NCBI RefSeq assembly: GCF_000146675.1
Contig: NZ_GL397214.1
Location: 745,987-796,448, forward strand
Length of the DNA: 50,462 bases
Direction: 5' to 3'
DNA from: Hoylesella marshii DSM 16973 = JCM 13450
Lineage (GTDB): Bacteria > Bacteroidota > Bacteroidia > Bacteroidales > Bacteroidaceae
In this document: positions 9,099-17,686 of the stretch, piece by piece
Layout: the number at the start of each line of letters is the position of its first letter
Position numbering within the stretch: the stretch's first letter is position 1
Notes under the pieces: model-generated
Told to the model about the DNA's origin: nothing
Databases searched by the model: none
The model's input: only the letters and a program-made list of their open reading frames with translations
Position numbers and translations under genes: made by a program

Positions 9099-9653
9099 TC
9101 ACACCTCTCCTATGGTAAAGTTCTGTGGATTTTTCCCCTTATAATCCTTGAAATACAGTTTTATGTCGCGCATCTCTGTCGTAATATCGCCCGTAGGTAC
9201 AATGCTTCGTGTGCATTGTATCAGTTTCCGCTCATAGTCTAAGCCGTACAATAAAATGGGAATGCCTGCTTTTTGGGCGATGTAATAAAAGCCTCGCTTC
9301 CATTCAGGGTTGAGAGAGCGGGTGCCTTCGGGTGTGACACAAAGCTGGAAATGGTCGGATGTCTCGGCCATAGTGGCCAGATAGTCGGTCATACTTGTAT
9401 GCTTGGAACGCCACACAGGTATGCCTCCTAAACGGCGAAACAGCACGCCTAACGGCCAGAAAAACCATTCTTTCTTCATCAGAAAGTTAGACTGCATACC
9501 CTCGGCGAAGGCATAGAGTTGCCCGATAAGGAAGTCTCGATTGCTTGTATGTGGAGCTAAACATATAATATATTTAGGTGGGTGGGGCACGGTTACATCT
9601 TTTGTCCACCCCATCCGCCTATATAGCAGCCAGCTGCAAAATCTTTTCAACAT
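9099..9653 (-). CDS. 1-acyl-sn-glycerol-3-phosphate acyltransferase-like protein (PlsC family)
   Basis: A 184-aa acyltransferase of the PlsC superfamily. It has the HxxxxD catalytic motif in APHTSNRDFLIG (near residue 33) and the substrate-binding motif PEGTRS near 109, with the typical KKEWFFWPLG and GGIPVWRSK segments between them. It is shorter than E. coli PlsC (245 aa) and lacks an obvious N-terminal membrane helix, as in the short Bacteroidetes forms. It would acylate lysophosphatidate or a related lipid at the inner membrane. The stop is 4 bp before the start of the amidase-like gene, so the two are translationally close. Confidence 0.88.
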   Translation of the reverse strand: MLKRFCSWLLYRRMGWTKDVTVPHPPKYIICLAPHTSNRDFLIGQLYAFAEGMQSNFLMKKEWFFWPLGVLFRRLGGIPVWRSKHTSMTDYLATMAETSDHFQLCVTPEGTRSLNPEWKRGFYYIAQKAGIPILLYGLDYERKLIQCTRSIVPTGDITTEMRDIKLYFKDYKGKNPQNFTIGEV

Positions 9654-9685
9654 GAATGCTTATCAGATATATTTATAAATAAGGT

Positions 9686-9705
9686 GTGCAGACATCGTCC
9701 TGCAC
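9686..9705 (-). terminator. hairpin after the 90-aa gene
   Basis: GTGCAG and CTGCAC (6-bp stem, 8-nt loop) lie just after the stop at 9719 on the minus strand and are followed by an AT-rich but not T-only tract. This could be a weak terminator or a processing site before the acyltransferase gene. Confidence 0.35.
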
Positions 9706-9718
9706 GGCAAGTTGCGTC

Positions 9719-9991
9719 TTATTGCAGATTGCCTATCTGGTCGATGATTTCCGATACCTGTTTGTTGAAATGCGTCACAAGGTCTTTATAGAACACCTTG
9801 GCCGGCATTCCTTTCTCCGGATGTGAGATGCGACGGATATAGTCCGAATGCACTTTCAGAATAGTGGATAACAGGCTTTGCACATCGCTTTGGTCGGGCT
9901 TTCCTTCGTAGAGTGAAGCCGCTACACACTCTGCAAACAGCTCGCTGCAAATGTAGTTGATGGTGCGTTTTAAGTCTTTTTTGTTTGTCAT
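9719..9991 (-). CDS. conserved small hypothetical protein
   Basis: A 90-aa all-helical soluble protein; no family recognised with confidence. It starts MTNKKDLKRTINYICSELF and has one later region rich in helix-forming residues (SLLSTILKVHSDYIRRI). Lengths and composition resemble small conserved Bacteroidales proteins of unknown function. It lies upstream of the acyltransferase/amidase/ygiQ run with a 65-bp gap that holds a hairpin, so it may be the first gene of that operon or a separate unit. Confidence 0.7.
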   Translation of the reverse strand: MTNKKDLKRTINYICSELFAECVAASLYEGKPDQSDVQSLLSTILKVHSDYIRRISHPEKGMPAKVFYKDLVTHFNKQVSEIIDQIGNLQ

Positions 9992-10217
9992 TTTCGTTCT
10001 TGCTAATCGTTAAGACAAAGGGGATGGGCAACTTTCCAACCATAATGGACAGCATGTATCGCTTATGAATTGTTACCCCGTTAGAAAGCCAAAGATAGAA
10101 AAAAAATAAGAAATGGCATCAAATATGGAAGAAAATCTTTCCAAAATATCTTTTTATGGCTCTCATGCGGTGGTTGGAAGAATAGAAAACCTGTTTGTAT
10201 CATGAACGGTGCTACTG

Positions 10218-10251
10218 TTGGAAGAATCCATACGATTTTTTTGTATCTTTG
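10218..10251 (+). promoter_or_regulatory. xerD promoter
   Basis: TTG at 10218-10220 and TATCTTTG (TAnnTTTG) at 10244-10251 are separated by 23 bp, a Bacteroidetes-type promoter. It ends 23 bp upstream of the chosen xerD start, which supports that start over the longer frame beginning at 10209. Confidence 0.75.
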
Positions 10252-10274
10252 CCCCATCAAATTTTGATACAAAG

Positions 10275-11222
10275 ATGGTGAAACAATACAGTCCGCAAAC
10301 AGAGATGGTAAAGGCTTATCTGCGCTATCTGAAGCTACAACGCAACTATTCCGGCAATACGTTGGAGGCTTACCGGCGCGATTTAAACAGACTATTGGTC
10401 TATCTGAAGCAGGAGGGATTGACGCCAACAGAGGTGAAGTTAGAGCATTTGCAGCATTTCTCTGCTCAATTATATGATTGCGGCATCGGTGCAAGGTCTC
10501 AAGCACGTGTGCTGAGCGGTGTACGTTCATTCTATCGTTTCTTGCAATTAGATGGCTATATGGAAAGCGATCCCTCCGAATTGCTGGAATCTCCGCAGAT
10601 TGGAACACATCTGCCCGAGGTGCTCTCAACAGAGGAGGTGGATCGTTTGGAGAACTCTCTCGACCTCAGCAAACCCGAAGGACAACGCAACAGGGCTATT
10701 ATCGAGGTGCTCTTCAGCTGCGGTTTGCGTGTGACGGAGCTGGTTTCACTACGTCTCTCAAATCTTTATCTCGACGAAGGCTTCATCCGTGTCTTGGGCA
10801 AAGGACGCAAAGAGCGGTTCGTACCTATTTCTCCACGTGCCATTAAAGAACTGAAACTGTGGTTTTATGACCGCAACGAACTGAAGATTCGCGCGGGAGA
10901 AGAAGATTATGTGTTTCTGAACCGGCGTGGAGTGCACCTCACCCGAACCATGATACTCATCATGATTAAACGTCAGGCCACAGAGGCGGGCATTCAAAAA
11001 ACCATTAGTCCGCACACGCTACGCCACTCTTTTGCCACTGCACTCTTAGAAGGCGGTGCCGATTTACGTGCCATTCAAGTCATGCTTGGACATGAAAGTA
11101 TCAGCACAACGGAAATCTATACACACATCGATACGACCACATTGCGCCGCGAAATCTTAGAGCATCACCCACGCAACATCCACTACGAGGAAGAAAAGAA
11201 AAAGCTCTGTCAACCAGACTGA
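10275..11222 (+). CDS. xerD: site-specific tyrosine recombinase XerD
   Basis: A 315-aa XerC/D recombinase that would resolve chromosome dimers at dif with a XerC partner. The N-terminal core-binding domain (YLRYLKLQRNYSGNTLEAYRRDL) and C-terminal catalytic domain are both complete. Active-site residues are visible: Arg in SCGLRVTELVSL, Lys in LGKGRKERFVPI, His-x-x-Arg in SPHTLRHSFATALL, and His and Tyr in LGHESISTTEIYTHI. The open frame extends 22 codons upstream, but those codons overlap the promoter, so the ATG at 10275 was chosen. Unlike the two integrases at the left edge it keeps the canonical GLR box I and is chromosomal. It is a single-gene unit with its own promoter and terminator. 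Confidence 0.95.
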   Translation: MVKQYSPQTEMVKAYLRYLKLQRNYSGNTLEAYRRDLNRLLVYLKQEGLTPTEVKLEHLQHFSAQLYDCGIGARSQARVLSGVRSFYRFLQLDGYMESDPSELLESPQIGTHLPEVLSTEEVDRLENSLDLSKPEGQRNRAIIEVLFSCGLRVTELVSLRLSNLYLDEGFIRVLGKGRKERFVPISPRAIKELKLWFYDRNELKIRAGEEDYVFLNRRGVHLTRTMILIMIKRQATEAGIQKTISPHTLRHSFATALLEGGADLRAIQVMLGHESISTTEIYTHIDTTTLRREILEHHPRNIHYEEEKKKLCQPD

Positions 11223-11240
11223 TTATCCCCTATTTTCTCC

Positions 11241-11328
11241 AAGCTATCCTTTTACACGCTGAAAGCTATCCTTCTATCTGCTAAAAGCTATCCTCCCATA
11301 CCCTAAAAGCATAGCTCTCCCAAACAAG
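11241..11328. repeat. 22-bp tandem repeat array B (4 units)
   Basis: Units start at 11241, 11263, 11285 and 11307 with an exact 22-bp period. Units 1-3 begin AAGCTATCC and the fourth begins AAGCATAGCTC, the core sequence of array C. The other half of each unit varies. It lies between the convergent xerD and permease genes, just before the xerD terminator-like hairpin. Confidence 0.85.
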
Positions 11329-11370
11329 GGGCAGAACCTCTGTAAACGAGGTTGTCCCCGTCGGGGTTTT
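11328..11370 (+). terminator. xerD terminator
   Basis: GGGG then AACCTC (11328-11340) pair with GAGGTT then CCCC (11348-11359) around a short loop. A second possible hairpin CCCCG/CGGGG runs directly into TTTT at 11367-11370. The two structures share the CCCC strand and are therefore alternatives. Position 100 bp after the xerD stop fits a rho-independent terminator. Confidence 0.55.
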
Positions 11371-11473
11371 AAGTATCTTGTTCAAGAAGGGTCTAAGTAT
11401 TAATCCAGCGGTCAACTTATATTTATGAAGCCACAAAGCGATGAGCTTTTCATATCGAAATGATACTGCGGGG

Positions 11474-12721
11474 TTAGTCGTAGCGCATAGATTTAGCCGG
11501 ACTGATGCGTGAAATCAGGTAGCTGGGGGCTACGAGCACAAAAACACTGACCGTAAGTGTGGCCGCGTTGAGTAGAAGCAAGAGCGGAAGATTGATTTCA
11601 ACAGGCACAGTATCTACATAATAAGTGGAGGCATCGAGGCGAATCACCCCCGTATATTGTTGCAGCAAGCAGAGCCCAAGTCCGAGTGTATTGCCGATGA
11701 GCATGCCTTTGCCGATAATAAAGACGGCAAACCAGAGAAACGTATGGCGAATACTGCGGTTGCGTGCCCCCAAAGCTTTCAGCAGACCAATCATGCTCGT
11801 GCGTTCGAGAATGATGATTAACAGACCGCTAATCATCGTAAAGCCCGACACACAGACCATCAGCACGAGGATAATCCATACGTTGAGGTCGAGCAGGTTA
11901 ATCCATGAGAATATCTGCGGATTAGCATCCTGTATGGTTTCCGACGAATAGGTCTCGCCATACTTGTCGGTGGTACGGTTCACCTTGCGCACCACGATAT
12001 CTTCTACATCGGCGATGCAGTCGAAGTCGTCTACGGTCAGCTCGGCACCGCCGGCTTGGTCAGATTCCCATCCATTCAACTTCACTGCGGTATATAGGTC
12101 GGTAAAGCATACGGTTTCATCGAAACGCGTGAGGTTGGTTTGATAGATGCCGGCCACGGTAAATCGTCGCGCTTTCACTCTGTCGTTGTCTATGAAATAG
12201 GCAAAGACCTTGCTGCCGGTATGCAGACGCAGCTTATCGGCCATGATTTGCGAGATAAGCAACCGGTTGCTACTGCTCATGTCGCTAAACGCGGGAATGG
12301 CACCTTCCACGAGATGGCGGTGTATGAATGTAGTATCGAACTCTTGCCCTACCCCCTTGAGCATCACGCCGAGAAAGTCGTTGTCGGTCTTCAATATGCC
12401 TTGCTTCAGGGCAAACCGTTGCACGTGTTGCACACCGCGAATGCCTTTCAGCACACGCACCATGCTGTCGTTCATACATACGGGATAAGGTTCCGAGCCT
12501 TGCAACGTCATGAAGTCGGCCACGGTGATGTGTCCGCCGAAACCTACCACCTTGTCGCGGATGGAATGTTTGAAACCCAGCACCACACAGACCGATACCA
12601 ACATGACGGCCAAACCGATGGCTACGCCCAACGTGGCGATACGGATGGCAGGACGCGACACCTTGCGTCGCTCGTCGTTTTCAGCATAAATGCGTCGTGC
12701 TATGAAGAAAGGAAAGTTCAA
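11474..12721 (-). CDS. FtsX-like ABC transporter permease (LolC/LolE type)
   Basis: A 415-aa inner-membrane protein of the MacB/FtsX fold. One membrane helix near the N-terminus (about 27-50, ATLGVAIGLAVMLVSVCVVLGF) is followed by a large periplasmic domain and three C-terminal helices (about 275-400). Relatives work with a LolD-type ATPase to extract lipoproteins from the inner membrane; no ATPase gene is present here. The start codon is TTG (12719-12721 read on minus): there is no in-frame ATG upstream, and the TTG gives the family-typical N-terminus NFPFFIARRIY with a ~28-nt leader after the promoter. It is convergent with xerD and separated by 100 bp from the upstream cytochrome gene. Confidence 0.85.
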   Translation of the reverse strand: MNFPFFIARRIYAENDERRKVSRPAIRIATLGVAIGLAVMLVSVCVVLGFKHSIRDKVVGFGGHITVADFMTLQGSEPYPVCMNDSMVRVLKGIRGVQHVQRFALKQGILKTDNDFLGVMLKGVGQEFDTTFIHRHLVEGAIPAFSDMSSSNRLLISQIMADKLRLHTGSKVFAYFIDNDRVKARRFTVAGIYQTNLTRFDETVCFTDLYTAVKLNGWESDQAGGAELTVDDFDCIADVEDIVVRKVNRTTDKYGETYSSETIQDANPQIFSWINLLDLNVWIILVLMVCVSGFTMISGLLIIILERTSMIGLLKALGARNRSIRHTFLWFAVFIIGKGMLIGNTLGLGLCLLQQYTGVIRLDASTYYVDTVPVEINLPLLLLLNAATLTVSVFVLVAPSYLISRISPAKSMRYD

Positions 12722-12755
12722 TGTCTCGTTTGGATTTGGTTTGTCATTCGGTTTG

Positions 12756-12786
12756 CAAAGGTAGTTGAAATGGCAGATACCACAAA
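12756..12786 (-). promoter_or_regulatory. promoter of the FtsX-like permease gene
   Basis: On the minus strand TTTG (12783-12786), 19 bp, then TACCTTTG (12756-12763): an excellent Bacteroidetes promoter. Its position supports the TTG start at 12721 and shows that the permease need not depend on the upstream cytochrome gene. Confidence 0.75.
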
Positions 12787-12820
12787 ATAAAGCCCTCGTT
12801 TTTTAGTGGAATGGACAACC

Positions 12821-15019
12821 TTACGCGTAGGCATGCATGCCGCCCAAGAAATAGTTGACCCCGAAATAGGTCATGAGAATCGTGAGGAAAGCGAGGGTCA
12901 TATAGATATGGTAGGCGTGCGGCCGCGCCAGCAGGGGCAAACTTTGCTTGTGCACGGCGGCGCCGTAGACCATGAACGTGATAAGCGCCCACGTTTCTTT
13001 CGGGTCCCAGCTCCAATACTGCCCCCATGAAACGTTCGCCCATATTGCCCCGATAAAGATACCTGAACCGAGGGCAGCGAGTGCAGGGTAGAGAAAGAGT
13101 TGCGAGAGCACTTGCAACTGTTGGGCATGACGCGGGACAAACAGCCCCGTCAGTCCACAGATAAATGTAAAAGAAAGCAGCGCATAGCCTATCATGATAA
13201 TACCGACATGCACCGTGAGCAACGGCGAATGGAGCACAGGCATGATGGGTGTGATGGCGGGATCCATAAGGCTGAGATGGCTCACCAGCAGAAAGAATCC
13301 CGACAGGATAAGGCCGAACATCACCACCGCTTCCATCCGACGACACAGCAAGGCTGCCAACAAGATGAGCCATGCCACGAAGAGCATTGTCTCGTAGCCG
13401 TTGCCCATGGGAATGGTGCCCGAAATTATCCAGCGCAGGGCGAGGCAAAGTGTCAGCGAGAGGAAAGAAACGAGGAGTACGCCGACCGATACTCGTTGCA
13501 CCCAACGAGTAACGTACAGCTTGCAGGGGCGTCGTGTGAGACGCAAGATGAAGAAGAGCAACAAGGCAAGACCGGCAACGAGATTCACCACAAAAAGTAG
13601 CGTGGCAAATGGCACGACATTGTAGATTCGTTCGGCGCAGTCTGTCCATATGCTGGGCAGCGATGTGCCGGCATGTCGTCTTTGGAATTGTTCGAGTCCT
13701 TGCAACACTTCTGCTACGTGGGCGTTGTTACCGGTCAGCGCATCGGCATAGAGCGTGGAGAAGACCTCGCGCATGTAGCGGACATCGGCTGCCGGTATGG
13801 CTGCCGGATATTTCTCCGTGGGCGTGTACCACAGGGTGCGACCGCCCGTTGTATAAGGGAAGATTGACAGAAGCGCGGCCTGCCGGAGTTCCATCACCAA
13901 CTTTACTTTCTCGTCGAGTTCCACGGCTTGGCGATGGAAATCGTCTTGCGCACCACGGTAGTATTCCTCCACATATGCGGCCAGTCTGTAGCCACCCATC
14001 GCACGGTCGAAAAGTGCATTCACCGACACGTAGTCGGGCAGTTGCAGCGTTTCTTTGAACACGCCTCTTTTGACTTTCAGCAACAGTTCGTCTGCCCATT
14101 CATCGCCCCAAAAGATGAACCCTGTGAACACCTGCTCGGCGGTGCATCCCTTGTAGGAAGCCTTTCCACAGAGTTTCTTCGTGAAGTCGCGAGCGGGCGT
14201 TTGCAAGAGGCATACGCGGTCTTGGTAGAGTATGTGGAGGTGGCCGAAACGGTCGGCGACGTCTTTAGGGAAGGTTGTCGTGGCATTCACGTCCAACATA
14301 CAGAGCCATAACACAGAGACGAGCATTCCTTTGCGCAACAATGGATGTCGCAGCAGGGTACGGAACGTGCCGTCGCGCCGCATGAGCAAGGCGATGAGAG
14401 AAAAGAACAGCAGGGCATAACCCGTATAAGTAACGGGGATGCCATAGGGGTCGCTGTTGATGGCGAGTGTGCTCCCGCGCATGTCGGCATCGTAAGAGCT
14501 TTGATAAAATCGCACACCACGATGGGTCATGATGTGATTCATTGAGACAATGGCCGGCTGTCGGTCGTTGCCATCCATCACCGTTACTCGCGATTCGTAG
14601 TCGGCCGCGGCCTTTGTTCCCGCATGATAACGTACGTGGAAGCCATCGAGTCTGATACGGAAAGGCAGTCGATGCGATGGCATGCCTGTTTCTCCGTCGG
14701 TGCGATAATAACGGTCGGTGGTTTGTCCGACGCGCAACGGCATTGTGCCGCGAAAAGATGTGAGATGCGTGAGCAAGGCACCTGCAAGAATCACGACGAA
14801 TGAAAGGTGTAATGCCACAATGTTCCACTGTCGCATGCGCGACCTTACGATGTAAAGAACGCCCAGTGCCGTCAGGATGCCCCACAGCAGGGAGAACCAC
14901 CATGCGCCGTAAATGCGGGACGAGACGTAGTCGGTGCCCATGAACTTCTCTACGACTGTAGCTGTTGCCATCGTAAGAATCAGAAGTATATACAGAAGAA
15001 TCAGCGTTCTCTTTATCAT
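12821..15019 (-). CDS. ccsA: cytochrome c biogenesis protein, fused ResB-CcsA (system II)
   Basis: A 732-aa polytopic membrane protein that would carry haem across the membrane and attach it to CxxCH motifs of apocytochromes c. The N-terminal part (helices near 5-25, 35-60, 68-88 and one near 195-215, with a large periplasmic domain between) resembles ResB/CcsB. The C-terminal part from about residue 460 has the CcsA helices, conserved histidines (VLHSPLLTVHVG) and the haem-handling WWD motif WGQYWSWDPKETWALI near 670. The fusion is typical of Bacteroidetes. The di-haem oxidoreductase encoded nearby is a plausible client. Only 23 bp separate its start codon from a MITE, so its native promoter is probably displaced. 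Confidence 0.88.
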   Translation of the reverse strand: MIKRTLILLYILLILTMATATVVEKFMGTDYVSSRIYGAWWFSLLWGILTALGVLYIVRSRMRQWNIVALHLSFVVILAGALLTHLTSFRGTMPLRVGQTTDRYYRTDGETGMPSHRLPFRIRLDGFHVRYHAGTKAAADYESRVTVMDGNDRQPAIVSMNHIMTHRGVRFYQSSYDADMRGSTLAINSDPYGIPVTYTGYALLFFSLIALLMRRDGTFRTLLRHPLLRKGMLVSVLWLCMLDVNATTTFPKDVADRFGHLHILYQDRVCLLQTPARDFTKKLCGKASYKGCTAEQVFTGFIFWGDEWADELLLKVKRGVFKETLQLPDYVSVNALFDRAMGGYRLAAYVEEYYRGAQDDFHRQAVELDEKVKLVMELRQAALLSIFPYTTGGRTLWYTPTEKYPAAIPAADVRYMREVFSTLYADALTGNNAHVAEVLQGLEQFQRRHAGTSLPSIWTDCAERIYNVVPFATLLFVVNLVAGLALLLFFILRLTRRPCKLYVTRWVQRVSVGVLLVSFLSLTLCLALRWIISGTIPMGNGYETMLFVAWLILLAALLCRRMEAVVMFGLILSGFFLLVSHLSLMDPAITPIMPVLHSPLLTVHVGIIMIGYALLSFTFICGLTGLFVPRHAQQLQVLSQLFLYPALAALGSGIFIGAIWANVSWGQYWSWDPKETWALITFMVYGAAVHKQSLPLLARPHAYHIYMTLAFLTILMTYFGVNYFLGGMHAYA

Positions 15020-15042
15020 TGTTTCACTATATATTATATCAT

Positions 15043-15351
15043 ACGCGAGTTCGGGATAAGGCTATCGGACTGTAAGCCCCGAGGGGGCGTAAGACCTTAG
15101 GCAGGGTGTGAAGCTCGTAAGAGCGTCACACCTGATAAGCATGTGTAAAAAGACGAACCCCATAGGGGTGACGGAGGGGGGAGGGTTAGTGTTCTGTCGC
15201 CCCTTGCTTCCTCTCCGTTTCAGCGAACTTCGTTTCAGGGCTTAGACTGCGGGAATCCACAACACAGGGGCTGCGCTACTGCTTACCCCTGTCTAAGGTC
15301 TGTCGCCCCCTCAGGGCTATTGGGTAAGATTCTCTTATCCCGAACTCGCGT
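15043..15351. mobile_element. MITE-like element, copy 1
   Basis: A 309-bp non-coding element bounded by the inverted repeat ACGCGAGTTCGGGATAAG and its perfect complement CTTATCCCGAACTCGCGT. It is flanked by a perfect 7-bp direct repeat ATATCAT (15036-15042 and 15352-15358), a target-site duplication. Internal arms also pair: AGCCCCGAGGGGGCG near 15077 with CGCCCCCTCAGGGCT near 15304, and GACCTTAGGCAGGG with CCCCTGTCTAAGGTC. Small hairpins such as GGTGTGA/TCACACC around GCTC-GTAA-GAGC are present. Most positions match copy 2 at 49978. No transposase is encoded, so mobility would need one supplied elsewhere. Confidence 0.88.
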
Positions 15352-15376
15352 ATATCATGTGTGGATGGGGAATGGT

Positions 15377-15795
15377 GGCAACTGCCGCTGCTCCGGCACA
15401 CACTGCGACAGCATGGTTCGGCACTCGGGAAGTCCCGGCAGAGGCTCTGCCGAGACCGCACGGCACTCATTTGTTAACGGCACAGGCTAAATCTTAACAC
15501 TTGGCACTCATCTGTTAACGGCACAGTTGATATTTTAACCGTTTGACACTCATCTGTTAACGGTGCAGGCTAAATCTTAACACTTGGTACTCGTGCGGTC
15601 TCGGCGCACACTGCGCCGGCATGGTTTGGCACTCATGCAGCCTCGGCGAACACTGCGCCGGCATGGTTTGGCACTCATGCAGCCCCGGCGAACACTGCGC
15701 CGGCATGGTTTGGCACTCATGCAGCCTCGGCGAACACTTCACCGGCATGGTTCGGCACTCATGCAGTCCCGGCGCACTCTTCGCCGACACCGGTC
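15377..15795. repeat. ~42-bp tandem repeat array (10 units, two unit types)
   Basis: Unit starts, aligned on GGCACTC or variants, fall at about 15377, 15420, 15462, 15503, 15545, 15586, 15628, 15670, 15712 and 15754, a period of 41-43 bp. The first two and last five units carry a GC-rich second half (CTCGGCGAACACTGCGCCGG), while three central units instead carry TGTTAACGGCACAGG and CTAAATCTTAACAC. The later 42-bp units keep an open frame on both strands, but this is explained by a period divisible by three. It sits between the MITE and the end of the di-haem oxidoreductase gene. Confidence 0.85.
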
Positions 15796-15864
15796 TGCAT
15801 TTGCACATAAAAAGAAAGCGCATGCTGAGATACGCTTCCTTTTTATACGCTTAAAACAGTTGCA

Positions 15865-17592
15865 TCAAATAGACCGCAGGAACTTGACTATTGCGTCGCG
15901 GTCGGCTTTCTTGAGGTAATAGAACCGTTCGGCAGACTTGTAAGCATCGCCTTTCTTGCTGTAAGCATGCCACATGATGGCCTCTATCTCGTTGCGGGCA
16001 CGACAATCGTGCAGACGGTCTTCGGCGCCGGTATTGGCCATCGATAAGCCCCGTCCCCACAGCGGAGTGGTTCTGCACCACGACCCGTGGATGTCGTTCT
16101 TCATGCCTAAACGATGCTGCACAAAGTCGGTATAGGGATAAATGGTCTGATGGGGATATTTCGGCAGATTCAGGTTGCCGTTTACAATCGGAGCCGGCGC
16201 CCAATAATCGTCCTTTCCCGTCTGCCATTTCGGCCGGTGACAGTTGGCGCAACCTATTTCCATAAACATTTTCTTACCGCGCTGCACGACAGGGTCGTTC
16301 AGATTTCTTGCCCTCGGCACAGCCAATCCACGATGCCACACCATGTATTGCCAGAAATTGTTGTCGGTCATCGACGGCGCAAACTTATGATACGGATTGT
16401 CCAGCTGATTGGTCTTCGGGTCTAAGAGTGCCTTGACGGCAGCCGAGATACCGGCATCCGTTCCATCGGCATAGTAAGGAGATTTAGGATTCTTCTTGAT
16501 GGCTGCAATCACGCTGCCGGTCTTCGACATGGCCGTAGCCCATGCCGTGGTGGTGTACAACCGAGGTCTGTCGCTGCGTATCACATTTGTGATATTCCAC
16601 ATGGCATTGGCACCCGGCCCGTCTTGCAACGAAGCACGCGTCATGGCATACGTAAACCGCTTCACCTTCATCGTGCCGTCGGCCAACCGATACCATGCTC
16701 CGTTGTTCGTGCCCAATGCGGGATTGCCAGCCCAATCGTTCTTATCCTTGTCCCATATACCCGGGTTCAGGGCAAGATACTTGGCTTCGTGCTGATATTG
16801 CTTCTTAATGGAATCTTGCGGGATGGCATCGATGAGGCCGGTGCCATACAGTCCGATGGTCGATTCAAGCCGGAAAGCAAGGTTCGTGGGCTTGGGGTCG
16901 GTATTGAAAGCGGCGATATCTATGGATAACTCCGGATAGATAAGGCTGTATGCTTCGCCGTCGGGGAAGGTCATGGGGAGGCCGCTTTCCATCGCTGTTA
17001 CAGGCTTCCATGACAGATGAATGCCCGACTCATCCACAGGCGGAAGGAATGGCGATGTTGCTCTCGTTTGCGGCATTCCCGTTACCTCACTGATGTAGGG
17101 ACCGTCGTTGCTGTTGGCTCCATCCACGGGATGATAGATAACGAGCAGATAACCGTTGCCTCTCATATTGGCACGGTAACTCTCCATGCGTCTGCCATGA
17201 CCGTATCCCGGATGGCAATCGATACAGGAGGAGCGCACGTATGCCGGTCCAAGACCGGTAAGCGCTTGTATCGGGCTGTGTGCACTGAAATAGTGCTCAA
17301 ACATGTATTCCCCCTTTTTGAACGCATCTCCTAAGTTCGTGGCTTCTATGGCCGGCGTTTCGTCTTGATAACAAGTGCCGCTGGTGTTCTCGGTGGTTCC
17401 CAAATTACCGCCCGGATACCATTCTTCTGCAGAGAAATTGCCTACGGCCTGACCTACGTATTTGTAATCGTCTTCATCCGTATTGGTCTTTATACCGTTG
17501 TCGTCGTTGTCCGAACAGGATGTCAGGACAAGGCCAGCAAAGACTCCGAACAACAGTACACTGCTGATGTTGCACTTTAATAATCTCATCAT
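15865..17592 (-). CDS. di-haem oxidoreductase lipoprotein (DHOR/DUF1111 family)
   Basis: A 575-aa exported c-type cytochrome. The N-terminus has a lipoprotein signal (LVLTSCSDN, lipidated Cys at about 26) and an Asp-rich tether. Two CxxCH haem sites are visible: CIDCH from residue 123 and CANCH from residue 448, in the family-typical contexts SSCIDCHPGYGHGRR and EIGCANCHRP. The arrangement matches the putative di-haem oxidoreductase (thiol oxidoreductase-like) family, whose substrate is not established. It is last in a porin-imelysin-DHOR operon, 94 bp after the imelysin stop with a hairpin in the gap. Haem would be attached by the system II synthase encoded next door. Confidence 0.85.
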   Translation of the reverse strand: MMRLLKCNISSVLLFGVFAGLVLTSCSDNDDNGIKTNTDEDDYKYVGQAVGNFSAEEWYPGGNLGTTENTSGTCYQDETPAIEATNLGDAFKKGEYMFEHYFSAHSPIQALTGLGPAYVRSSCIDCHPGYGHGRRMESYRANMRGNGYLLVIYHPVDGANSNDGPYISEVTGMPQTRATSPFLPPVDESGIHLSWKPVTAMESGLPMTFPDGEAYSLIYPELSIDIAAFNTDPKPTNLAFRLESTIGLYGTGLIDAIPQDSIKKQYQHEAKYLALNPGIWDKDKNDWAGNPALGTNNGAWYRLADGTMKVKRFTYAMTRASLQDGPGANAMWNITNVIRSDRPRLYTTTAWATAMSKTGSVIAAIKKNPKSPYYADGTDAGISAAVKALLDPKTNQLDNPYHKFAPSMTDNNFWQYMVWHRGLAVPRARNLNDPVVQRGKKMFMEIGCANCHRPKWQTGKDDYWAPAPIVNGNLNLPKYPHQTIYPYTDFVQHRLGMKNDIHGSWCRTTPLWGRGLSMANTGAEDRLHDCRARNEIEAIMWHAYSKKGDAYKSAERFYYLKKADRDAIVKFLRSI

Positions 17593-17627
17593 GTTTATCT
17601 TTCTTTCGTTCTACATGTAAAACGTTG

Positions 17628-17665
17628 AGTTGTGCCTATGATATTTCCATACCATGGGCACAACT
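17628..17665 (-). terminator. intercistronic hairpin, possible attenuator
   Basis: A 13-bp inverted repeat with one mismatch (AGTTGTGCC-TATG and CATGGGCACAACT, 12-nt loop) lies 22 bp after the imelysin stop. On the minus strand it is followed by CAACGTTTTAC, a poor T-tract, so partial termination or mRNA stabilisation that lowers DHOR expression relative to imelysin is more likely than full termination. Confidence 0.45.
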
Positions 17666-17686
17666 GTCTTTATCGGTAAAACTACC

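Noticed and set aside
10081..10629. 182-codon minus-strand frame overlapping xerD
   Set aside because: It overlaps the well-supported xerD start and promoter and shows no family features; it is a shadow frame.
15557..15854. Open frames on both strands across the 42-bp array encoding repeated peptides
   Set aside because: A 42-bp period is a multiple of three, so any open unit stays open. There is no promoter or sensible start, and units with 41 or 43 bp break the frame in the upstream half of the array.
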